This document shows positions 1 to 9,140 of a DNA stretch of 64,000 nucleotides, in pieces. Source of the stretch: Streptomyces sp. CA-278952 (GTDB lineage: Bacteria; Actinomycetota; Actinomycetes; Streptomycetales; Streptomycetaceae); NCBI RefSeq assembly GCF_028747205.1, contig NZ_CP112880.1, forward strand, positions 6,979,501 through 7,043,500. Reading direction: 5' to 3'. The first letter of the stretch is position 1. Each line of letters begins with the position of its first letter. A program made the translations under genes and the position numbers. Under the pieces are notes generated by a model. The model did not search any database. It had not been told where the DNA came from and worked only from the letters and a program-made list of their open reading frames with translations.

Positions 1-612
1 GGACAGCACGTATCCGAAGACCAGCCCGAGGAAGATCGCGATCCGGGAGAGGAAGCCGCGCAGGCAGACCACGGCGAGTCCGGTGAACAGCATCACCGCC
101 AGCGCCGTCCACTGGTCCTGCGGCCAGTAGGTCGACGCGGTCACCGGTGCGAGGTTGAAGCCGATCAGCATCACCACCGCGCCCGTCACCACCGGCGGCA
201 TCGCCGCGTGGATGATCCGCGCGCCGAACCGCTGCACGGCGAGACCCACGAGGAAGAGGGCCACCGCGACCACGAACACCGCGCCCGTGATGGTGGCGAC
301 ATCGCCGCCGCTCGCCCGGATCGTGGCCGCGACGCCGACGAAGGAGAGCGAGCAGCCCAGATAGCTGGGCACCCGGCCCTTGGTCGCCAGCAGGAAGATC
401 GCGGTCGCGACGCCGGACATCATGATCGCGAGATTCGGGTCGAGGCCCATCAGGACCGGAGCGACGAACGACGCCCCGAACATCGCGACCACGTGCTGTG
501 CGCCGAGTCCGAACGTACGGGGCCAGGAGAGCCGCTCGTCGGGCCGCACCACCGCCCCGGGCGCCGGTGTCTTCCCGTCGCCGTGCAAGGTCCAGCGCAC
601 GCCGAGGCTCAT
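1..612 (-). CDS. Uracil/xanthine permease, NCS2 family (N-terminal part)
   Basis: The first 204 codons of a membrane transporter whose 3' end lies beyond the left edge of the window. It starts with ATG at 612, preceded by AGGGAG. The N-terminus has a short cytosolic lead and then the family-typical stretch LGAQHVVAMFGASFVAPVL (about residues 38-56), followed by SGVATAIFLLATKGRVPSYL and several hydrophobic helices. Known NCS2 (UraA/XanP-type) proteins import uracil or xanthine with a cation, and the QH motif of the first helix is a substrate-site signature. Which base is carried cannot be decided from this fragment. The 248 bases between it and the MFS gene are very GC-rich and hold its promoter region; I saw no clear -10/-35. 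Confidence 0.9.
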   Translation of the reverse strand, partial: MSLGVRWTLHGDGKTPAPGAVVRPDERLSWPRTFGLGAQHVVAMFGASFVAPVLMGLDPNLAIMMSGVATAIFLLATKGRVPSYLGCSLSFVGVAATIRASGGDVATITGAVFVVAVALFLVGLAVQRFGARIIHAAMPPVVTGAVVMLIGFNLAPVTASTYWPQDQWTALAVMLFTGLAVVCLRGFLSRIAIFLGLVFGYVLS

Positions 613-860
613 GGTTGCTCCCTGAAGGTCTGCTCGGTGTGCCGGCCGGTCTGCGACCCGGTTGTTCCGTGTTCACCTGCGGAAAAGATCAGCGTCATGG
701 TAGTGGTGCGGCGGGCGGCGCCGCGCGAGGGTCTCCCGCCGCGCGCCGCCGTACCGCTGCCCGGCCTGCCGTACCTCGCCGCCGCCCGCCGCACCCGTAC
801 CGCGTCCCGCGCCGCCCCCGCGCCCGTGCGCGCCGCCGTACCGCGTTCCGTCCGGTCCCG

Positions 861-2090
861 TCAGCTCCCGGCCGCGCTCTTCGTCGTCGTACCGCTTCCG
901 GCCGCCGAGCCGGTGACCTTGCGATCGGCCGACCGCAGCACCCCGGCGCCCAGCACCAGGCCGAAGGCCAGCACCGTCACCACGCCGAACGACACCACCA
1001 GCGAGGTGGCCTCGGCCAGCGAACCGATCGCGGAGGGAGCGATCAGGCTGGAGGTGTACGTGATGGTGGCGACGCCCGCGATGGCCTGACTCGGGTTCGG
1101 CCCGCTGCGCCCGGCCGCGGCGAAGGCCAGCGGGACCACGACCGCCACGCCGAGCCCCAGCAGTGCGAAGCCGCCCATCGCGGCCGCGGGGGAGGGCGAG
1201 AACACGACCAGCAGCCCGCCCGCGGTGGCCATCAGTCCGCCTGTGCGCACCGTGCGGACCGCGCCGAACCGGTCGACGATCCGGTCCCCGGCGATCCGCG
1301 CTATCGCCATCGTCAGGGTGAACGCGGTGGTGGAGGCCGCGGCGAGACCGTCCGAGCTGTCCAGGACGTCCCGCAGGTAGACCGCCGACCAGTCCAGGCT
1401 CGCACCCTCCGCGAACACCGCGCAGAACCCGATCGCCCCGATGATCAGGGCCGACTTCGGCGGCAGGGTGAAACGCGGCGGCGGCTCCTCGTCCGGGCGG
1501 CTCTGGAGATCGAGGACGCCCCGGCAGGCGATCAGCCCCAGTGCCGTGAGCGCCAGGGCGGCGATGGTGTGGTGGAGCCGGGCGTCGGTCGCGGTGTGCG
1601 CGGCGACGGTGCCGGCCGCCGAACCGATCAGCGCGCCCACGCTCCACATGCCGTGCAGGCCCGACATGATCGACTTGTCGAGACGGTTCTCCACCTCGAT
1701 GCCCAGGGCGTTCATCGCCACGTCGGACATCCCGGCCGTCGCCCCGTAGACGAACAGCGCCGCGCACAGCGTGACCAGGCTCGGCGCGAGCGCGGGCAGG
1801 ATCAGCGCCAGCGTCCACAGCGCCAGCAGCCCCCGCAGGGCGGTCCGCGCACCGAACCGGTGGCTGATCCGGCCGGCGAGCGGCATCGCGATCGACGCGC
1901 CGATCGCCGGGAAGGCCAGCGCCAGGCCGAGCTGGCCCGCGCTCACTCCGGCGTGGTCCTGGATCCACGGCACCCGGGTCGCGAAACTGCCGGTCACCGC
2001 CCCGTGGACGGCGAAGACCGCGGCGATGGCGATCCGCGCCCGCTTCACCTGCTCCGTGCTGTAGACCGTGACGGTCGGGTCGTCTCTCAT
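861..2090 (-). CDS. MFS transporter (multidrug/sugar-efflux type)
   Basis: A 409-residue protein with about twelve hydrophobic segments and the MFS loop 2-3 motif near residues 75-85 (GRISHRFGART), repeated in weaker form as GDRIVDRFGAVRT in the second half. This is the usual length for the family. It starts with ATG at 2090 and is transcribed away from a ROK regulator 161 bases upstream, a pairing often seen for transporter and cognate repressor. The substrate cannot be read from the sequence. The last 25 residues are Ser/Gly/Thr-rich and probably unstructured. Confidence 0.9.
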   Translation of the reverse strand: MRDDPTVTVYSTEQVKRARIAIAAVFAVHGAVTGSFATRVPWIQDHAGVSAGQLGLALAFPAIGASIAMPLAGRISHRFGARTALRGLLALWTLALILPALAPSLVTLCAALFVYGATAGMSDVAMNALGIEVENRLDKSIMSGLHGMWSVGALIGSAAGTVAAHTATDARLHHTIAALALTALGLIACRGVLDLQSRPDEEPPPRFTLPPKSALIIGAIGFCAVFAEGASLDWSAVYLRDVLDSSDGLAAASTTAFTLTMAIARIAGDRIVDRFGAVRTVRTGGLMATAGGLLVVFSPSPAAAMGGFALLGLGVAVVVPLAFAAAGRSGPNPSQAIAGVATITYTSSLIAPSAIGSLAEATSLVVSFGVVTVLAFGLVLGAGVLRSADRKVTGSAAGSGTTTKSAAGS

Positions 2091-2166
2091 GCCGTCGTGT
2101 CCCTCCCCTGGGAATTCTCGGATGCCGGCCGTCCCGGCGCCCCGTGCGACGATGCGGGCCGTAAAC

Positions 2167-2187
2167 TATCAGGAACCCTGCCTGATA
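2167..2187. promoter_or_regulatory. Inverted repeat, probable ROK-regulator operator
   Basis: TATCAGG, a 7-base spacer, then CCTGATA forms a perfect 7-7-7 palindrome in the divergent space between the MFS gene and the ROK gene. The AT-rich flank (TAAAC before, AATAGT after) stands out in this GC-rich context. I infer that it is the binding site by which the ROK protein controls itself and the transporter. Confidence 0.6.
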
Positions 2188-2251
2188 AATAGTCGTTACT
2201 GTGCGGCCCGGCCCCGGAAGCGGCGGGGCGGCGATCTGGAAGGATCCCGGT

Positions 2252-3442
2252 ATGCCCGCATCACCGAGCACGGCTCGGGCCATCAACGACCGCCTCGCCC
2301 TGCGGCTGCTCCAGGAGGACGGCCCGCTGACGGCCACCCAGCTCAAGACGTTGACCGGCCTCTCCCGTCCGACCGTCGCCGACCTCGTCGAACGGCTTCA
2401 GGGCGCCGGGCTGATCCGGGTCGTGGGCGAGTCCGGGGCCGTCCGCCGCGGACCCAACGCCCGGCTGTACGGGATCGTCGCCGACCGGGCCCATCTCGCG
2501 GCGCTCGACGTACGGCTCGGAAGCGTCAGCGTGGTCGTCACCGACCTGTTGGGAGCCACGCTCGCCGAGGGCTCCCTGCCCATCGGCAGCGACACCGGCA
2601 CCGAACCGGCCGTCGAGCGGGCCGCCGCCCTTCTGGAGCGCACGGCCCGCGCGGCCGGGTCCGTCCCGCTGCACAGCGTCGGGGTCGGAGCGCCGGGGCT
2701 GATCGACCCCGGCACCGGCGAACTGCGCGACAGCACCGGCCTGCCCGCCTGGCACCGGGGCCTGGTCCGGGAGCTCCAGCGGCGGCTTCCCGCCGCCGTC
2801 CTGGTGGAGAACGAGACCAACCTCGCGGCCGTCGCGGAACACCGGGCGGGCGCCGCCCACGACCGGGAGACCTTTGTGCTGCTCTGGCTCGGCCAGGGGA
2901 TCGGGGCCGCCGTCATGCTGGACGGCAAGCTGCGTCAGGGTGCGTCCGGCGGCGCGGGCGAGATCGGTTTCCTCCCCGTCCCCGGCGTGAGCGGGCTGCC
3001 CTCGGCGGTCAACTGCGAAGGCGGCTTCCACTCCCTGGCCGGCTCCGCCGCCCTGTGCGAACTGGCCGTCACGCACGGCCTCCTGGGCCCCGGCGCGGTG
3101 ACCGACGGCCGGGAGGAGGCGGCGGCCGTGGACGCGGTGCGGACCGCCCTGGGAACGGGGGAGGCGGGTGAGCCCTTCCTGAAGGAGCTGGCGGACCGCC
3201 TCGCCCTCGGCGCCGCCGCCGTCGTCTCGGTGCTCGACCCCGGCTGCGTCCTGCTCGCGGGGACCGTGGGCCACGCGGGCGGCCCCGCGCTCGCCGCCCG
3301 GGTCGAGGAGCGGCTGGCCGCGATGTCACCCCTGCGGACCGAGGTCCGGGCCGGTTCGCTGGGCGACGGGGCCGTGCTGCGCGGTGCGCTGATCACCGCC
3401 CGGGACGCGGCGCAGGACGCGCTGTTCGCGCCGGAGGGCTGA
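2252..3442 (+). CDS. ROK-family transcriptional regulator
   Basis: A 396-residue protein when started at the ATG at 2252, which has AAGGA about 8 bases upstream; an in-frame GTG at 2201 is less likely. Residues 10-65 form a winged helix-turn-helix (LTATQLKTLTGLSRPTVADL). The rest is a ROK sugar-kinase-like domain with the VGVGAPGLIDPGTG segment, the LVENETNLAAVAE acidic motif and GASGGAGEIGF. The ROK zinc-site consensus normally follows with CxCGxxGC; here that area reads VNCEGGFHSLAG, so the zinc cysteines are largely missing, as in many ROK repressors. It probably regulates the divergent MFS gene in response to a sugar or related ligand (inferred). Confidence 0.9.
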   Translation: MPASPSTARAINDRLALRLLQEDGPLTATQLKTLTGLSRPTVADLVERLQGAGLIRVVGESGAVRRGPNARLYGIVADRAHLAALDVRLGSVSVVVTDLLGATLAEGSLPIGSDTGTEPAVERAAALLERTARAAGSVPLHSVGVGAPGLIDPGTGELRDSTGLPAWHRGLVRELQRRLPAAVLVENETNLAAVAEHRAGAAHDRETFVLLWLGQGIGAAVMLDGKLRQGASGGAGEIGFLPVPGVSGLPSAVNCEGGFHSLAGSAALCELAVTHGLLGPGAVTDGREEAAAVDAVRTALGTGEAGEPFLKELADRLALGAAAVVSVLDPGCVLLAGTVGHAGGPALAARVEERLAAMSPLRTEVRAGSLGDGAVLRGALITARDAAQDALFAPEG

Positions 3443-3487
3443 CCGGCGGCCCACAGCTCAGCGTAGGCGGTGGCGGGCCGGTCCGGC

Positions 3488-4234
3488 TCAGGCCGGGTGG
3501 CGGTGGCGGCGGTCGAGGAACTCCTCGAACGTCACGGTCCCCGTGGCGTGCCCGGGTGCCAGGTGGTCGCCGCGCCGGTTGCCCGCGTACGCCTTGCCGG
3601 CCAGCCGGACCGGTGCCACCCGCCGCTTGCGTCCGGTGGTCCGCAGGAACGTCCCGGCCAGGTCCGTGAGCCCGCGGACCTCGGGGCCGCCCAGGTCGGG
3701 CACCCGGCCCGCCGGTCCGCCCAGCGCCAGGGCCGCCAGCCGGCCGGCGACCTCGCCGCTGTCGACCGGCTGGACCCGGACACCGGAGGGCACCGGCAGC
3801 ACGGGCAGCTTGGCCGCGCCGGACAGGACACGCAGGACCAGGTCGTGGAACTGCGTGGTCCGCAGGATCGTCGAGCCGAGCCCGGAGTCCTCGATCATCC
3901 GCTCCACCCGGCGCTTGACCGTGTAGTAGCCCAGCGGCAGCCGGCCCACGCCCACGATCGAGATGTAGAGCAGATGCGGCGTCCCGGCCCGCTCCGCCGC
4001 GTCGAGGAGGAACCCCGCCGCCCGGTCGTCGCCGCCGCGCGGGGTCGTGGCGCAGTGGACGATCACGTCCGCCCCCTCGACCGCCGCGTCCAGACCCTTG
4101 CCGTCGCGCAGATCGACGGCGTACGAGGGGGAGCGGCGGCTGAGCCCGCGGACGTCGGCCCCCGCGGTGCGCAGCCGCTCCGCGACCTGCCGGCCGAGGG
4201 TTCCGGTGGCGCCGGTGACCAGAATCGTCGTCAT
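3488..4234 (-). CDS. NAD(P)-binding atypical SDR / NmrA-like protein
   Basis: A 248-residue protein starting with MTTILVTGATGTLGRQ, a Rossmann glycine motif GxxGxxG at residues 8-14. It lacks the YxxxK of classical dehydrogenases in its usual place, although YYTVKRRVE around residue 103 resembles the atypical-SDR version. Such proteins are NAD(P)-dependent reductases, isomerases or redox sensors. The start at 4234 places the Rossmann motif at the very N-terminus; an upstream start at 4303 would add a low-complexity tail. It is convergent with the ROK gene, 45 bases apart. Confidence 0.85.
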   Translation of the reverse strand: MTTILVTGATGTLGRQVAERLRTAGADVRGLSRRSPSYAVDLRDGKGLDAAVEGADVIVHCATTPRGGDDRAAGFLLDAAERAGTPHLLYISIVGVGRLPLGYYTVKRRVERMIEDSGLGSTILRTTQFHDLVLRVLSGAAKLPVLPVPSGVRVQPVDSGEVAGRLAALALGGPAGRVPDLGGPEVRGLTDLAGTFLRTTGRKRRVAPVRLAGKAYAGNRRGDHLAPGHATGTVTFEEFLDRRHRHPA

Positions 4235-4306
4235 GGTGCCAGCCTGCCAGAACGGGGTCGGGCCCGCCGGAAAGCGCCCGGCGCCTGTCAGCGCCCCCGG
4301 CAATGC

Positions 4307-4339
4307 CCCCGGCCCCGGCGGTGGGCGCCGGGGCCGGGG
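4307..4339 (-). terminator. GC-rich hairpin, terminator of the chitinase gene
   Basis: Perfect 14-base arms (CCCCGGCCCCGGCG and its complement) around the 5-base loop GTGGG. It lies about 75 bases after the chitinase stop and has no U-run, as is usual in Streptomyces. Confidence 0.65.
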
Positions 4340-4356
4340 ACGACAGGGCCGGTCCG

Positions 4357-4396
4357 CCCGGTGGTGAACGGAGGGGTGCAGCCGCTCACCACCGGG
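4357..4396 (-). terminator. Second hairpin after the chitinase gene
   Basis: CCCGGTGGTGA and TCACCACCGGG (11-base perfect arms, 18-base loop) lie 15 bases beyond the chitinase stop codon. With the hairpin at 4307-4339 it makes a tandem terminator. Confidence 0.55.
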
Positions 4397-4411
4397 TGGT
4401 CGGAGAGGGGA

Positions 4412-6802
4412 TCAGCAGGCGCCGAGGTCCTTCCAGGCGCCCCACTGGCCGGTGGATCCGGGCGTCTCGCCCTTCGTCCACCACGAGGCCTTCCACTGGT
4501 GGCCGCCGTGGCTGACGGTGGAGCCGCCGCCGTACTCGGTGGCCGCGTTCCAGGCCGGGGCCGAGCAGGTGCCGCCCGGCTGCGTCGGAGTCGGGGTCGG
4601 CGTCGGGGTCGGCGTCGGGCCGGTCGGGTCCGGCGTCGGCGTCGGGGTGGGCGTGGGGGTGGGCGTGGGGTCGGTCCCGGTGCCGGGCTCGACCACGGTG
4701 GTGCCCCGGGCCAGGTCACCGGCGAGGGAGTAGGACTTCCCGCCGAAGGTCACGGTCCAGTTCGACGGTGTGGAGGTCGGCAGGTAGTAGACGAAGTCCA
4801 GCTCCACCGAGGCGCCGGGGGCCAGCGTCTGCCAGGCCGGGAGCTTCAGCGAGACGCGGTTGTAGTCGCCCTTGAGGCCGCCGATGTTGTTGGCCGCCGT
4901 GTGGTCGCTGCGGATGATCGTCGTGCCGAAGCCGGACTGGTCCTTGGCGTTGGCCGGGGCGGAGGTGGAGTAGTCGAACTGGAACTCCGTACCGCCGGGC
5001 AGTGTGGCCTTGGTCCGGTTGGTGATCTTCAGCTTGGGGCTGATCGGGTAGTTGGAGTCGCCCAGCGGGAACTGCCCGAAGGAGACGTCGATGTTCACGG
5101 CCTGGGTGGGCAGGTCGATCGTGGAGCGCTTCGCGCCGTACGGGGTCGCCGACTTGAACGCGTCGTACATCGCGGTGGTCAGCGTCGAGCCGGTCTCGTA
5201 CTGGCCCTTGGCCGCGTTCCACCGGTAGTCGCCCGCCAGCTCCCAGATCATCGTGCCGCCGATGCCCTTGTCCACGACGTAGTCGGCCTTGGCCTTCACC
5301 GACTGCTCGTCCTCGGTGGAGAGGAACACCTTCTTCTGGGCGTTCCACAGCCACGGCGCGACCAGCGTGGAGTCGTACTTGCGGACGTACGTGCCGGTCA
5401 GCTGGGTGTTCGCGGGGAAACCGTAGTCGGTGACGTAGTCGCCGACGATGCCCTTCTCCAGGTTCTTCGCGTGCCACATCGGGTTCGAACCGGCAGGCGA
5501 TTCCTTGCCGTTGGTGTCCTTGTCGTGCCAGAGGTTGTCGATCCCGACCGCGCCGTCACCGCACTTGGTCAGCCCCGCGCCCGCCGGGCAGTCGGTCGTG
5601 GCCGCCTTGCCCCACAGGCCGTCGGTGCCGCCCTGCACGTTCTTGAAGCCGCGGGTGTAGTACGGCAGGCCGATGTTGATCCGGCCGGCCGGCATCGAGC
5701 CGCGGAAGTAGTGGTAGGCCCAGTCGGTGTTGAGGTAGCCGGTGCCGCCGTACTGCGAGGTGGAGTACACGCTCGCCTGCGCCAGTTCGGCGTCCTTGCC
5801 GTCGTCGAACAGGGAGGCGTTCGGGCCGACGTACTCGTTCCAGGCGCCGTGCAGGTCGTAGGACATGATGTTGACGTAGTCCAGGTACTTCTGCATCTGG
5901 TACGTCTCCATGCCCCGCAGCAGGTAGCCGGAGGAGGGGGCGGCGACGGTCAGCAGGTAGTGCTTGCCGTCGGCGGCGCCCGCGCGGTCGAGCTTCTCGC
6001 GCAGCGTCTTCATCAGGGCGTCGTAGCCTTTGACCAGCCCGGCGCGGCGGCCGTTGGACAGCGTGTGGTCCAGCGGGTTGCCCGCGTCCTTCATGGTCGT
6101 CGCGTACTCGTAGTCGATGTCGACGCCGTTGAAGCCGTACTTCTTGATGAAGTCGACGGCCGAGTCCGCGAAGGTGTTGATGCCGTTCTGGTTGACCGAG
6201 CCGTCGGCGTTGGTCGCCATCGAGTAGAAGCCGCCCGAGTCGACGCGCTTGCCGTCGGGTCCGAAGTATCCGCCGGTCTCGGCCCAACCGCCCACGGAGA
6301 CCAGGGTCTTCACGTTCGGGTGCTGCTTCTTGTACTTCGTCAGCAGGTTGAAGTGCCCCTTGTAGGGGAGCGCCGGGTCCATCTCCGCGCCTGCGACACC
6401 GGGCCAGGTCATACCGGTGGAGGCGTTGTCGGCGCTGTCGGGGCCGACCGAGAGCTTGTTGGAGCCGTCGACGTGCGCGAAGGCGTAGTTGAGGTGGGTG
6501 ACCTTGTCCCACGGGATGTCCGGGACCAGATAGGCGTCCTTGCCGTCCTTGCCGGTACGCCAGTTGGTGAAGTAGCCGATCACGCGGCGCTTGTGGTCGG
6601 CGCCCATCTTCTCGCGGCCGTCGGCGTCGTAGACGGAGCAGTAGGGGACGTCGACGCCGGGGGTCTGGTACAGCCCGTCGGGGCGACAGGAGGTCTGGTC
6701 GGCGGCGGCCGAGGGGCCTGCGGCGAGTGAGCTCATCAGCAGTCCGGCGACGGCGGCGCCGGCGGCGAGCAGGGTGGCTCTCGCTCGGGTGGGGGACAGC
6801 AT
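4412..6802 (-). CDS. chiE: Secreted GH18 chitinase with C-terminal chitin-binding domain
   Basis: A 796-residue exported enzyme that hydrolyses chitin outside the cell. Start at 6802 has an AGGAGG site. Order: Sec signal peptide (about residues 1-34, ending AGPSAAA), GH18 barrel (about 70-510), a beta-sandwich module (about 535-665), a Pro-Thr linker of PT repeats, and a CBM5/12-type chitin-binding domain with the [11 protein letters not shown] signature at the end. The catalytic motif reads NGVDIDYE: both catalytic Asp and the acid Glu are present, while the first, less critical Asp of DxxDxDxE is Asn. SVGGW is present as the second GH18 motif. Position beside the rib operon matches my recollection of S. 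coelicolor chiE (SCO1444). The promoter carries DasR-type sites. Confidence 0.92.
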   Translation of the reverse strand: MLSPTRARATLLAAGAAVAGLLMSSLAAGPSAAADQTSCRPDGLYQTPGVDVPYCSVYDADGREKMGADHKRRVIGYFTNWRTGKDGKDAYLVPDIPWDKVTHLNYAFAHVDGSNKLSVGPDSADNASTGMTWPGVAGAEMDPALPYKGHFNLLTKYKKQHPNVKTLVSVGGWAETGGYFGPDGKRVDSGGFYSMATNADGSVNQNGINTFADSAVDFIKKYGFNGVDIDYEYATTMKDAGNPLDHTLSNGRRAGLVKGYDALMKTLREKLDRAGAADGKHYLLTVAAPSSGYLLRGMETYQMQKYLDYVNIMSYDLHGAWNEYVGPNASLFDDGKDAELAQASVYSTSQYGGTGYLNTDWAYHYFRGSMPAGRINIGLPYYTRGFKNVQGGTDGLWGKAATTDCPAGAGLTKCGDGAVGIDNLWHDKDTNGKESPAGSNPMWHAKNLEKGIVGDYVTDYGFPANTQLTGTYVRKYDSTLVAPWLWNAQKKVFLSTEDEQSVKAKADYVVDKGIGGTMIWELAGDYRWNAAKGQYETGSTLTTAMYDAFKSATPYGAKRSTIDLPTQAVNIDVSFGQFPLGDSNYPISPKLKITNRTKATLPGGTEFQFDYSTSAPANAKDQSGFGTTIIRSDHTAANNIGGLKGDYNRVSLKLPAWQTLAPGASVELDFVYYLPTSTPSNWTVTFGGKSYSLAGDLARGTTVVEPGTGTDPTPTPTPTPTPTPDPTGPTPTPTPTPTPTQPGGTCSAPAWNAATEYGGGSTVSHGGHQWKASWWTKGETPGSTGQWGAWKDLGAC

Positions 6803-6913
6803 GTGGTCGTTCCTCCTGGGGAGGTCGGCAGAACACAACTGGCAAAAGGGGGTGGGTCGTGTCGGGGTCCTGGTGTGCGCACACCGCCGGACCGAACCTC
6901 GGAGGTGACGCAG

Positions 6914-6955
6914 AGATTAAGAGGACTAGACCAGTGCGTCAATAGGTCCGGACCT
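6914..6955 (-). promoter_or_regulatory. chiE promoter with DasR-type (dre) operator and second repeat
   Basis: On the minus strand TTGACG (6937-6942) and TAATCT (6914-6919) are spaced by 17 bases, a good vegetative promoter. The spacer is filled by ACTGGTCTAGTCCTCT (6920-6935), which matches 14 of 16 positions of the dre consensus for DasR, the N-acetylglucosamine-responsive repressor. A second, related 12-base palindrome AGGTCCGGACCT (6944-6955) lies just upstream of the -35, giving the pair of repeats known from Streptomyces chitinase promoters. Repression by DasR by blocking the promoter is inferred. Confidence 0.8.
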
Positions 6956-7127
6956 TTAAGCGTCAACTTTCCCGACGGGTCCCCTGTGGCTTCCCTGTGG
7001 CTCGCCGATGACTACGTTGTCGGCTTCTCGCCAACGGATTCGCGCCACGTTTCCTGTGACCCAGCCCACAGTGCTCACCCGCATGGCCGTGAGGCGTCCG
7101 TGGCAGACTGGTTCCGTACCAGTAGCA

Positions 7128-7254
7128 GCGCACTCCGGGGTCGGTGCAATTCCGAACCGGCGGTTATAGTCCGCGACCCGTCCGCAGCCAGCGGCCGGTT
7201 GACCAGGTGAGATTCCTGGACCGACGGTGAAAGTCCGGATGGGAGGCAGTGCGC
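7128..7254 (+). promoter_or_regulatory. FMN riboswitch (RFN element)
   Basis: The closing P1 helix is GCGCACT (7128-7134) with AGTGCGC (7248-7254). Between them are the conserved RFN blocks: GGTCGGTGCAATTCCGAACC, CGGCGGTTATAGTCCGCGAC, and GACGGTGAAAGTCCGGATGG before GGAGGCAGTGC. It lies 177 bases ahead of ribD and should reduce expression of the whole riboflavin operon when FMN is plentiful. The expression platform between 7255 and 7420 was not resolved by eye. Confidence 0.97.
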
Positions 7255-7430
7255 GGCGGGTTGTCATCGGTACGCCGCCGTCGGCGGACGCATGGCCGGG
7301 AGTCTCCCGTGACGCCGTGCGTTCCTGGCGTTTCCCGTTCTCGGGTTTTCGGCGTTTCCGCTGGTGGTCCGCTCTATCTGTCGTCATCGACAGGCCCCGG
7401 AGTCCGTGCCCGAAGAGGCAGGAGGACCCG

Positions 7431-8531
7431 GTGGACACCGCAGCCGACATCACCGCCATGCGCCGAGCGATCACGCTCGCGGCGCGCGGTCTCGGCTCCA
7501 CCAGCCCCAATCCGGTCGTCGGATGTGTGATCACCGACGCCGCCGGAGCCGTCGTCGGCGAAGGCTTCCACCAGCGCGCCGGAGGGCCGCACGCCGAGGT
7601 CCACGCCCTGCGCGCGGCCGGCGGGCGGGCCCGCGGCTCCACCGCCTACGTCACCCTCGAACCCTGCGACCACACCGGCCGCACCGGCCCCTGCTCCCAA
7701 GCCCTCCTGGCCGCCGGGATCAGCCGCGTCGTGTACGCGGTCGCCGACCCGAACCCGGGGGCCGCGGGCGGCGGCGACGCCCTGCGCCACGCCGGGGTCC
7801 GGGCCGAACAGGGCCTCCTCGCGGAGGAGGCCGAGGCGGGCAACGCCGCCTGGCTGACCTCGGTGCGCCTCGGGCGGCCGTACGTCCTGTGGAAGTACGC
7901 CGCCACCCTCGACGGCCGGATCGCCGCCGCCGACGCCACCAGCCGCTGGATCACCTCGCCCGAGGCCCGCGCCGACGTCCACCGGCTGCGCGCCGAGGCC
8001 GACGCCGTGGTCGTCGGCTCCGGCACCGCCCGCACCGACGACCCCCAGCTCGCGGTACGCGGCATCGACGGCGTCACCCAGCCGCTGCGGGTCGTCGTCG
8101 ACACGAACGCCACCGCCGTGAAGCCCGGCGCCCGGGTCCTGGACGACACCGCGCCCACCCTGGTCGCCGTCGCCGACGACGCCCCCGCCGGCCCCCTCCC
8201 CGAGGCCGCCGTCCTGCGCGTGCCCCGCGCCGCCGCCGGACCCGGCCTCGACCTCGACGCCCTCCTCGGGGCCCTGCACAAGCGCGGCGTCCTCTCCGTA
8301 CTCCTCGAAGGCGGCCCCACCCTCGCCGGCGCGTTCGTCGCCGCGGGAAAGGTCGACAAGGTCGTCGGCTACCTCGCCCCGGTGCTCCTCGGCGCGGGCC
8401 CCGCCGCCCTCGCCGACGCCGGAATCACCACGATCGCCGAGGCGTTGCGCCTCGATGTGACCGAGACCGTGCCGATCGGCCCCGATCTGCGCATCACCGC
8501 CGTCCCCGCCCCTGCTCGGAAGGGAAACTGA
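7431..8531 (+). CDS. ribD: Bifunctional diaminohydroxyphosphoribosylaminopyrimidine deaminase / reductase
   Basis: A 366-residue enzyme carrying out steps two and three of riboflavin synthesis. Residues 1-145 are the cytidine-deaminase-like domain with HAE (54-56) and PCDHTGRTGPC (78-88), the zinc ligands. Residues 150-360 are the NADPH-dependent reductase (YVLWKYAATLDGRIAA, LLEGGPTLAGAF). GTG at 7431 is chosen as start because GGCAGGAGG lies about 7 bases ahead and the deaminase domain begins directly; in-frame codons further upstream fall inside the riboswitch. First gene of the operon; its TGA is immediately followed by the GTG of ribE. Confidence 0.95.
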   Translation: MDTAADITAMRRAITLAARGLGSTSPNPVVGCVITDAAGAVVGEGFHQRAGGPHAEVHALRAAGGRARGSTAYVTLEPCDHTGRTGPCSQALLAAGISRVVYAVADPNPGAAGGGDALRHAGVRAEQGLLAEEAEAGNAAWLTSVRLGRPYVLWKYAATLDGRIAAADATSRWITSPEARADVHRLRAEADAVVVGSGTARTDDPQLAVRGIDGVTQPLRVVVDTNATAVKPGARVLDDTAPTLVAVADDAPAGPLPEAAVLRVPRAAAGPGLDLDALLGALHKRGVLSVLLEGGPTLAGAFVAAGKVDKVVGYLAPVLLGAGPAALADAGITTIAEALRLDVTETVPIGPDLRITAVPAPARKGN

Positions 8532-9140
8532 GTGTTCACCGGAATTGTCGAAGAACTGGGTGAGGTCACCGCCGTCGAGCAGCTGGCGGACGCCTCCCGC
8601 TTCCGGCTGCGCGGCCCCGTCGTCACCGAGGGCGCGGGGCACGGCGACTCCATCGCGGTGAACGGCGTCTGCCTCACCGTCGTGGAGACCGCCGACGGCG
8701 AGTTCACCGCCGACGTGATGGCCGAGACGCTGAAGCGCTCCAGCCTCGGCGCGCTCACCACCGGCTCCCGGGTCAACCTGGAGCGCCCGATGGCGCTCGG
8801 CGGCCGGCTCGGCGGGCACATCGTCCAGGGCCATGTGGACGGCACCGGCACCATCGTCGAGCGCACCCCCTCCGAGCACTGGGAGCTCGTCAAGGTCTCC
8901 TTGCCGCCCGAGCTGACCCGGTACGTCGTGGAGAAGGGCTCCATCACCGTCGACGGCGTCAGCCTCACCGTCGTGGACGCGGCGGCCGACCACTTCACCA
9001 TCAGCCTCATCCCCACCACCCTCGCCCTGACCACGCTCGGCCGCAAGCAGCCCGGCGACCCGGTCAACCTGGAGGTGGACGTGCTGGCCAAGTACGTCGA
9101 GCGGCTGCTCGGCGACCGGGCCGGACAGGACCCGCGATGA
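8532..9140 (+). CDS. ribE: Riboflavin synthase, alpha subunit
   Basis: A 202-residue enzyme that dismutates two 6,7-dimethyl-8-ribityllumazine molecules to riboflavin. The protein is an internal duplication: [10 protein letters not shown] starts the first lumazine-binding repeat and [15 protein letters not shown] the second near residue 95; VNGVCLTV and VDGVSLTV are matching positions of the two halves. GTG start directly abuts the ribD stop, so translation is probably coupled. Length is normal for the family. Confidence 0.96.
   Translation: MFTGIVEELGEVTAVEQLADASRFRLRGPVVTEGAGHGDSIAVNGVCLTVVETADGEFTADVMAETLKRSSLGALTTGSRVNLERPMALGGRLGGHIVQGHVDGTGTIVERTPSEHWELVKVSLPPELTRYVVEKGSITVDGVSLTVVDAAADHFTISLIPTTLALTTLGRKQPGDPVNLEVDVLAKYVERLLGDRAGQDPR

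Noticed and set aside
6100..6140. Inactive chitinase because the GH18 motif begins with Asn
   Set aside because: The two catalytic aspartates and the glutamate (DIDYE) are intact; the changed residue is the least essential of the motif.
7227..7430. Longer RibD starting inside the riboswitch
   Set aside because: The frame is open by chance; the ribosome site and the conserved N-terminus indicate GTG 7431.
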